Positions 1-5,500 of a stretch of DNA of 10,564 bases are shown here, one piece after another; position 1 is the stretch's first letter, and each line of letters begins with the position of its first letter. This DNA comes from Acanthaster planci (Eukaryota > Echinodermata > Asteroidea > Valvatida > Acanthasteridae). Below the pieces are notes generated by a model that was given only the letters and a program-made list of their open reading frames with translations, had not been told where the DNA came from and made no database searches. Both the position numbers and the translations under genes were made by a program. Location of the stretch: positions 781,129-791,692 of the forward strand of contig NW_019091466.1 of the NCBI RefSeq assembly GCF_001949145.1. The letters are read 5' to 3'.

Positions 1-284
1 GATCATCCTAGACCAAACAGTATGCATGACACAGACTTCCATAGCCTGTTAACGAGGACAAGCAGAATTCATTTGTGAATATGCAATCAAAGAAATTTTA
101 TATGCATCAGATAGACAAGACGTTATTTACGGGGAGTTAGAGAGAAATATTCCTTCCTGTATGCAGCATGGAAACGTTTTACTGCAGCAAAACACTTCAG
201 AGAAGTTAAGCACTTTCTTTACCCAGCAATACTTTATGAGATCAAAGCATTGAACACTGGTCACAAGTTTTGGTGACTCCAACT

Positions 285-392
285 GACTCAACTCCCAACA
301 AGTATAATGACTCAACTTGAATCACTGCAAGCTAATGGCTCAACTTGACTCCATCAAAAGACTTGAGTCAAAGTATGCTCACACTTGAGTCC
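285..392. repeat. cluster of GACTCAACT motifs with inverted partners
   Basis: GACTCAACT occurs at 285-293 and 309-317, with a near copy (GGCTCAACTTGACTCC) at 337-352. The inverted form ACTTGAGTC follows at 361-369 and 383-391. The block can fold as a loose stem between the two orientations. It may be a decayed tandem repeat or the end of an old element. Confidence 0.6.
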
Positions 393-517
393 TCAAACTT
401 TGACAAAGATAACTGCAGAGACAAATCACGGCATGAAAAACTGTCAAACAAAGTTATGACCTCTCACTCAACAGTATATGCCATTTCACAGACCTTTTCT
501 TGTGTTGTGAATTGTTA

Positions 518-556
518 ACATGTACATGTAGTGCACATTCTACTACATGTACATGT
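518..556. repeat. perfect 15-bp inverted repeat with 9-nt loop
   Basis: ACATGTACATGTAGT at 518-532 pairs exactly with ACTACATGTACATGT at 542-556 around the loop GCACATTCT. It is built from the ACATGTA word that recurs through the window. Confidence 0.85.
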
Positions 557-1048
557 ATATATGGTCCAACTTCTACAAAGCAGAATTTTCAATTTGGGTG
601 TCAGTTCCTGTGCTGGGTTTAGACCATTTCTGAAGCTCTTGATGGGGTTCCAGATAATGGTATGTTCTTTTCATAATTGGAACCAGTTCTGAATGTTAAA
701 ATTTGGTTTTGATGTTGCTATAAAACTTTGCAAAACTTATTCCAAATCTAAAGTCCAACCAGACATTTCACTGTTGTTTTCTTGTTGACTATTACGTCAA
801 CAAAACTGTTACGTACATGTAGATCATTGGCAGGAATGTCCAGTAGAAGCAGTACCCAAGATGCAAGCAGGTTGAATATAGCTGTGATCTTCATAAAGAA
901 ACTGTTTTTGTGTTCTTTCATTTTAGCAGTGGGACAAACTTCATAATTCCAAATGCAATTTCCGAATTTCAAGAACTTGAACACTGGTTTCTCCATTCTG
1001 TGTCCCTACATAACATGTAGTTTCCAAAATCTAACGTGGGGCCGCGGG

Positions 1049-1064
1049 CATGTATGCATACATG
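1049..1064. repeat. 16-bp perfect palindrome
   Basis: CATGTATGCATACATG equals its own reverse complement. It lies beside a GC-rich patch (GTGGGGCCGCGGG) that stands out from the AT-rich surroundings. Confidence 0.8.
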
Positions 1065-1140
1065 TACTATATTCGTCACCACATCTGGACAGTATTACTT
1101 GACAACAAATTTGTCCCAGACTCAATACTATTTCTGGCCA

Positions 1141-1168
1141 AAAATACAAAGTCAAAAATACAAAGTCA
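1141..1168 (+). repeat. exact 14-bp tandem duplication
   Basis: AAAAATACAAAGTC is present twice without spacing, at 1141-1154 and 1155-1168, with no mismatch. Confidence 0.9.
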
Positions 1169-1376
1169 GACTTTATAAATGCTGATCATCTGTGCCGCAT
1201 TTCTGACTGCATTAGCTTTTCACACTCTCAATGTTACTCAACAGCAGCAATGGTCAAATTAGGGCAACACACATACTCAACAATATACTCATGTATAAAG
1301 TTAATGAAGTTACTGGAGCGAGAGAACAAGTTTGTATGTTATCCAATACGGTGTTGGAACTGTCATGACATGTTAA

Positions 1377-1392
1377 CCACTTCATGCCGGGG
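1377..1392 (+). repeat. left terminal inverted repeat of MITE copy 1
   Basis: CCACTTCATGCCGGGG directly follows TTAA and pairs with 1922-1937 with a single mismatch. Confidence 0.85.
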
Positions 1393-1816
1393 CATTTTTC
1401 AATGTTGATGATGCTGGGCTGGCATAATTATCATTTTTTCCGTTTTCAAAATTCTTCAAAAATTCATCATTCCATTTAACAGTCGTTTATAGCCGCATGA
1501 AGTAATCTTTAGGCACTACTCTAAGTTGACAGGTGACCTGCAATGACATCCGAGTATTTCAGCCAGGTCTGCAGCCTTGTAAAAAGAGCCCAGATTGTGC
1601 AGTGTTATGTAACTTTCTTTCATTCACGAACCTGGCTCAGTGCACTGCTGACCTCTTTTCAATAGGGGCCAGATTAGCATGCAGTGGTGCTGTGTGGCTC
1701 ATCGCTGTGGTGGCGGAGTGCTCTAAATGCCCCAAACCCTGGTATACGGTTTCAAAACAAGGCTGGATTATCACCAATTTTGAGAGTGAAAAATGTCGAT
1801 AATGCCCAGCAGCCTG

Positions 1817-1847
1817 GTCTTTTATTCGGAGTACGGTCTTTTGTTAC
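1817..1847 (-). repeat. paired subterminal 12-bp repeats in MITE copy 1
   Basis: On the minus strand GTAACAAAAGAC lies at 1847-1836 and the degenerate form CGAATAAAAGAC at 1828-1817, keeping the 19-bp period seen in copy 2. Confidence 0.65.
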
Positions 1848-1921
1848 AGGGCCCTGTTCCCTCTGTCAGAGTTTGGAGACCCCGGCCACGCATATAAAGC
1901 ATACGTCTCCGATTCCGGAGT

Positions 1922-1937
1922 CCCCGGCAGGAAGTGG
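1922..1937 (-). repeat. right terminal inverted repeat of MITE copy 1
   Basis: On the minus strand this reads CCACTTCCTGCCGGGG, directly inside the right TTAA, and is the partner of 1377-1392. Confidence 0.85.
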
Positions 1938-1941
1938 TTAA

Positions 1942-2432
1942 AACATTCCTGATAAAAACTGTCAGATCTTCTGACAGTGACCAAGACTTTGAACTAAATA
2001 CAAAAAACTTTTTGACGTTCCCATCTTGAAACAAAGCTCTATAATCATAATTAAATTCTTCTTTGGACTCAAAACCATGTTCAAAACTAATTTATGAAAA
2101 GAATTTCCCGGCATGACTTTAAGACTAGACAGAGCAAAGAGGTCCCTTTTTTTCTTGCAAAAGCTAAAAGTATTTTTTAGATTTGATTTTATTAAAAAAA
2201 ACTGAAACCAGAGGGAAGTCAAACATAGATTACATAAAAATAGGATTCAAGTCCCTTCACTAAATCTGACAGATGAATAACTGTGAAATCACAGTTTCTG
2301 TCTCTCTTGACTTGTCTATTGACTTGACAGAAGACACTTCCTTAAAATGAGTTAGAAAAATCATGATGAACTTTGTAGACAAAAAATTTTTCAGTGTCAG
2401 TGTACTAGCTCCACTGACAACTTTAAAATTAC
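1942..2432. other. intronic stretch between MITE copy 1 and exon E
   Basis: AT-rich DNA with no exon I can support. It begins at the right TTAA of copy 1 and runs to the exon E donor. A short inverted pair around 1961-1978 (CTGTCAGA and TCTGACAG) is the only structure noted. Minus-strand open frames here are read-through of intron and exon E. Confidence 0.6.
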
Positions 2433-2542
2433 CTTGCTGGCAGTGATCTTTCAGTAGCCTCACTTTATCCTTGACGGACGATGCACTGCGACCCATCTCA
2501 GCACCTATCGCACACCATTCATTTCCATACTTGGCTCGTAAC
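2433..2542 (-). CDS. DMTF1: DMTF1-like exon E (110 nt), second and third helices of Myb repeat 1
   Basis: The exon follows the acceptor cattttatgcag, which has a weak pyrimidine tract. Its first base completes the glutamate begun in exon D. It encodes 36 residues, LRAKYGNEWCAIGAEMGRSA then SSVKDKVRLLKDHCQQ, and ends one base into a glycine codon at CAGCAAG|gtaatt. It corresponds to the DMTF1 segment containing NDW..IG..LGRSASSVKD, the helix-turn-helix end of the first Myb-like repeat. The next exon should begin with two bases finishing a glycine and continue with a KWT-like sequence opening Myb repeat 2. I looked for it on the minus strand down to position 1 and did not find it, so the next intron is probably longer than 2.4 kb. 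A methionine inside this exon is not a start. Confidence 0.88.
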
Positions 2543-5500
2543 CTGCATAAAATGCATAAACCTGTCCATAAACATCAATCACCTCAAGCCTTACCACTTA
2601 AATGTATTAACCTTTGACCTGATATCCAGGATCCTAATTGAATCAATAGAAAATTTTACACAACACAGTCACACCACAGTTTACGCCACAAAAAACTGGA
2701 ATGAACAACTGCAAAGGGGTGACTATGTCTCATTTCATCTAACTTGAGCCTGGATAGCCTTTTGACTTGTGGATGACTAGCTTAACCATATACAGACTTG
2801 GGAGAGGGAGGCGGCCAATTTGACCACCCCCAACCTATGCCAATATCAAACTGTCCTTTCATAACTTTTTTCTTTGAAGTCTTGTGTGACTTTTGATACC
2901 ACATTTGCAACACAGTGGACAAAGCATTTTTGTGCTACATGGCAATTATGGGTCAAAGATCATCAAAAATCTGAATTTTTCACCATGTTAACATGCATGT
3001 GCCATGCAAACTTGTTGAAATACATTGTTTCTCTTCCAGGTTGTATGTTTTCTTCTCATTGCAAGTGTCATATCCAAGATTGATGAGAACACATGAAAAA
3101 TACAAGCAGTAAAATTCAGATCGCAGGTATAATAAAGAAATAAACAATGTATGATTATAACACATGTAAATATCATGCTTAAAACGTGCAAACGTGTTTG
3201 AAGAATATACACTGTATATATGATGTATCTTAATCACATGACAAGCCAGGTCTTTGTTTCATTTCAAGTCATCAGTACTTTTTTTCTTGAGACTTTTGCA
3301 AAAATTGGAAATATGCATAAATTGTGCACTTCACAGTATAATGTATGCAAACTTAAAACACGTCATTGGTGACATCAAGATCTAACAGACACATTCTGGT
3401 TTGGTATACTTCATGAAAACTGTAAAATGAACAAATTGAGGTTTCCCAATTAATGTAAAGGTGGGAAGGGGGCATGTGCACACATTTGGCAAATTGATCT
3501 GTGATTTCTAGATTTTAGTTTTCACACACTACAAATGCATGTTTTGTGGATGTAATTCAGAGGAAAATACTTGAATATGTTTGACACAAATCACCCATTT
3601 ATAAAACTGTGGAATTGAGTAGCACTTAACACAAACTCATTCTTATTTAGGAAACTGACAAAGATTTCATTTCATGAATAACAAATAAGTTCCAAGACTA
3701 ATATGTGTTTATATTATAGCTCATGAAAATGCAAAATACAGAAATTTTCAATTGTTCCCTGAAGGCATACACACAAAACTGTGTGTTAGTTCCTGTAATT
3801 GAAACTTATATGAAATGTAAGTTCTCTGCACGAAGCGTGCACAAAGGTTCTCTTCTGTATTAGTTTCATGGTGATGGTGTTCATTTTGAGTCAATTAAGC
3901 ATTCCATCTTCTCGAAAACTTTCTTCTAAAAAGACTAGTCATAAAAAGGTTTTTATAAACAGCTGCAAATATGAAAGAAAATACTGATTACATCATACAT
4001 ATTCAGACCAACAACTAGAATATCTCGGTTATGTCGTACACCTTTATTTTAGAGATCCAACGTGATGTAAATGTGTGGGATCTAGGACTTAAAAGACAAC
4101 TCAAAATCAGACCAACGAAGAAAGGAATATTCATATTGGTAGTTTTATTAATACCAGTTCAAAAGTTTTATGAGGGGGGTTTCCTTGGTATAAATACCTC
4201 GGTAAAAACCCCTTTAAAAAGTGCTACAGCTATCTTATCAAGTGAGTGTATTTCCACTGCAGAGCCAAAGATAACAAGCTGGATGTTGGAGTCTATTTCC
4301 ATCCAGAAAGTTTCCCACAATGGTTAGGCATGCACTGGCAAAGTTGATTTATGTTTGTAAAATGTATTAAATTCCCTGGGACAGTAACACACATTGTCAT
4401 GTCTCAAGTTTTACAGATGCATATGGTCACATAATTGATTACAGTATGTACAGGTACATGTACCTTATAAAAAGAATTTCCATAAGTGAGTTTTCCAAAA
4501 TTAAAAACCCAAGACTTGCATGGGAAAAGATCAACATTTTATGTGTTGGCATAATCTGAATTAAGATGACTATGTTTGATTATGTTGGGCTCACAGAATC
4601 TTTTATGGCTTTCCATACAATGCAGGTATCAGTACAAACATTGTTTTGTACAGTTAAGCCCAAAACAGTTTCACAGGCATTTTGGGGTCAAGGTTATCTG
4701 TGGCAAACTGAAGAGGAACAGTCCAGGAAATCATCATCAAAAACCCAGCTCATGTAGGTACACGCTGTACATTGTACAATAAAATGCATGACAGACAGAG
4801 TGTACATATTTAATGTTAGCTGTTTCAGTAAACTTACTCTTTGAGCTTCTTTATATCTTCAGCAGTGTACCTTCAAAAGAAAAGGCTTGTGTTAATTATC
4901 AACAACTTAATTTCTGTATGATTACAGTCCATTGGCTGAAAGGGGTTAAGTGCCGCCCCCCCACACACACTGATCCCCACCACTGTTTTCATCCTTGACA
5001 TGTTCCCAAGAGGAAATAAATGTCAAGAGATAATAGGGATACAGTCTCTCAGGAGATTACTTGTCAAAATCTCAAGTTCATGAATATGCATTTCATAGCC
5101 CCTGGGCTAGAGGAGAGACAATTACTAGGCCATAACATGACCAAATACTGATAGATCCAAAACTGAAGTTGACAATTAATATGTTCACGAGATGTCCTTG
5201 GTTGCTATGGAAACCACCTAGGGGAATAACCAATCAGAGTTGTTTATATACAAGTCTGCTGATTTGGTGCACCCAATTTTTGTTCTGTTAACAAATTTAA
5301 CAAAGTTTAAAAAGTACCAGAGGTAATTGATTCAGGAGCACTGAAATCCCTCCAGGTTTAAAATTAAAAAGCTACTAAAACATGTATTAACCCTAACCAT
5401 CCTCAATCCTTCAAAATCCTTGGAGCGATTTTGGAGGATTTTGGCTGCACGCCAAAAATTGCACTGCTGATTACCAACGATGCATTGTCTAAAGGTTGGG

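Larger units (their letters stand above)
1..1372. other. non-coding stretch left of MITE copy 1
   Basis: No exon or gene could be supported here on either strand. It should be the intron following DMTF1-like exon E, since the next Myb-repeat exon was not found. It holds the GACTCAACT inverted cluster (285-392), a 15-bp perfect hairpin (518-556), a 16-bp palindrome (1049-1064) and a 14-bp tandem duplication (1141-1168). Open frames at 127-315 and 748-996 on the minus strand have no recognisable domain. Confidence 0.6.
1373..1941 (-). mobile_element. piggyBac-like non-autonomous transposon (MITE), copy 1
   Basis: The element is bounded by TTAA at 1373-1376 and 1938-1941, leaving a 561-bp body. 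The ends are 16-bp terminal inverted repeats with one mismatch: CCACTTCATGCCGGGG on the left, and CCACTTCCTGCCGGGG on the right read inward. TTAA duplication and ends starting with CC are the signature of the piggyBac superfamily. Read in reverse complement it aligns over nearly its whole length with 9739-10337, with many substitutions and a gap of roughly 25 bp. Open frames inside it on either strand are not shared with the other copy and show no DDD transposase motif, so it must have been mobilised in trans. Strand is given relative to copy 2. Confidence 0.85.
2543..4837 (-). other. DMTF1-like intron between exons D and E (2295 bp)
   Basis: The intron starts GTAAGT after exon D and ends GCAG before exon E. 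It holds small hairpins at 3769-3786 and 3827-3841, an imperfect hairpin near 4176-4212 and a 14-bp palindrome at 4452-4465. A 98-codon plus-strand frame at 4031-4327 has no known domain, and its context is intronic. I saw no recognisable mobile element. Confidence 0.7.

Noticed and set aside
580-640. Possible next exon with a KW codon pair after a CAG acceptor on the minus strand
   Set aside because: In the phase required by exon E, the frame reaches a stop within a few codons, and no Myb-like residues follow.
1533-1802. 89-codon cysteine-rich open frame in MITE copy 1
   Set aside because: It runs on the opposite strand relative to the element compared with the copy 2 frame and is not conserved between copies.
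2260-2432. Continuation of the exon E open frame past its donor
   Set aside because: The frame stays open, but similarity stops at the GT at 2432-2431 and the rest is AT-rich intron sequence.
4031-4327. 98-codon plus-strand open frame, the longest in the window
   Set aside because: It lies inside a minus-strand intron, shows no known domain or clear codon bias, and contains an imperfect hairpin. One frame of this size is expected by chance in 10 kb.
5228-5237. MHC class II type S-X-Y module
   Set aside because: The X and Y boxes are present, but their order and orientation differ from the class II arrangement, and no class II gene is nearby.
5387-5400. TTAACCCTAACC as the left end of a third piggyBac-like element
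   Set aside because: No inverted partner adjoining a TTAA was found on the right side; it may be chance or a telomere-like word.
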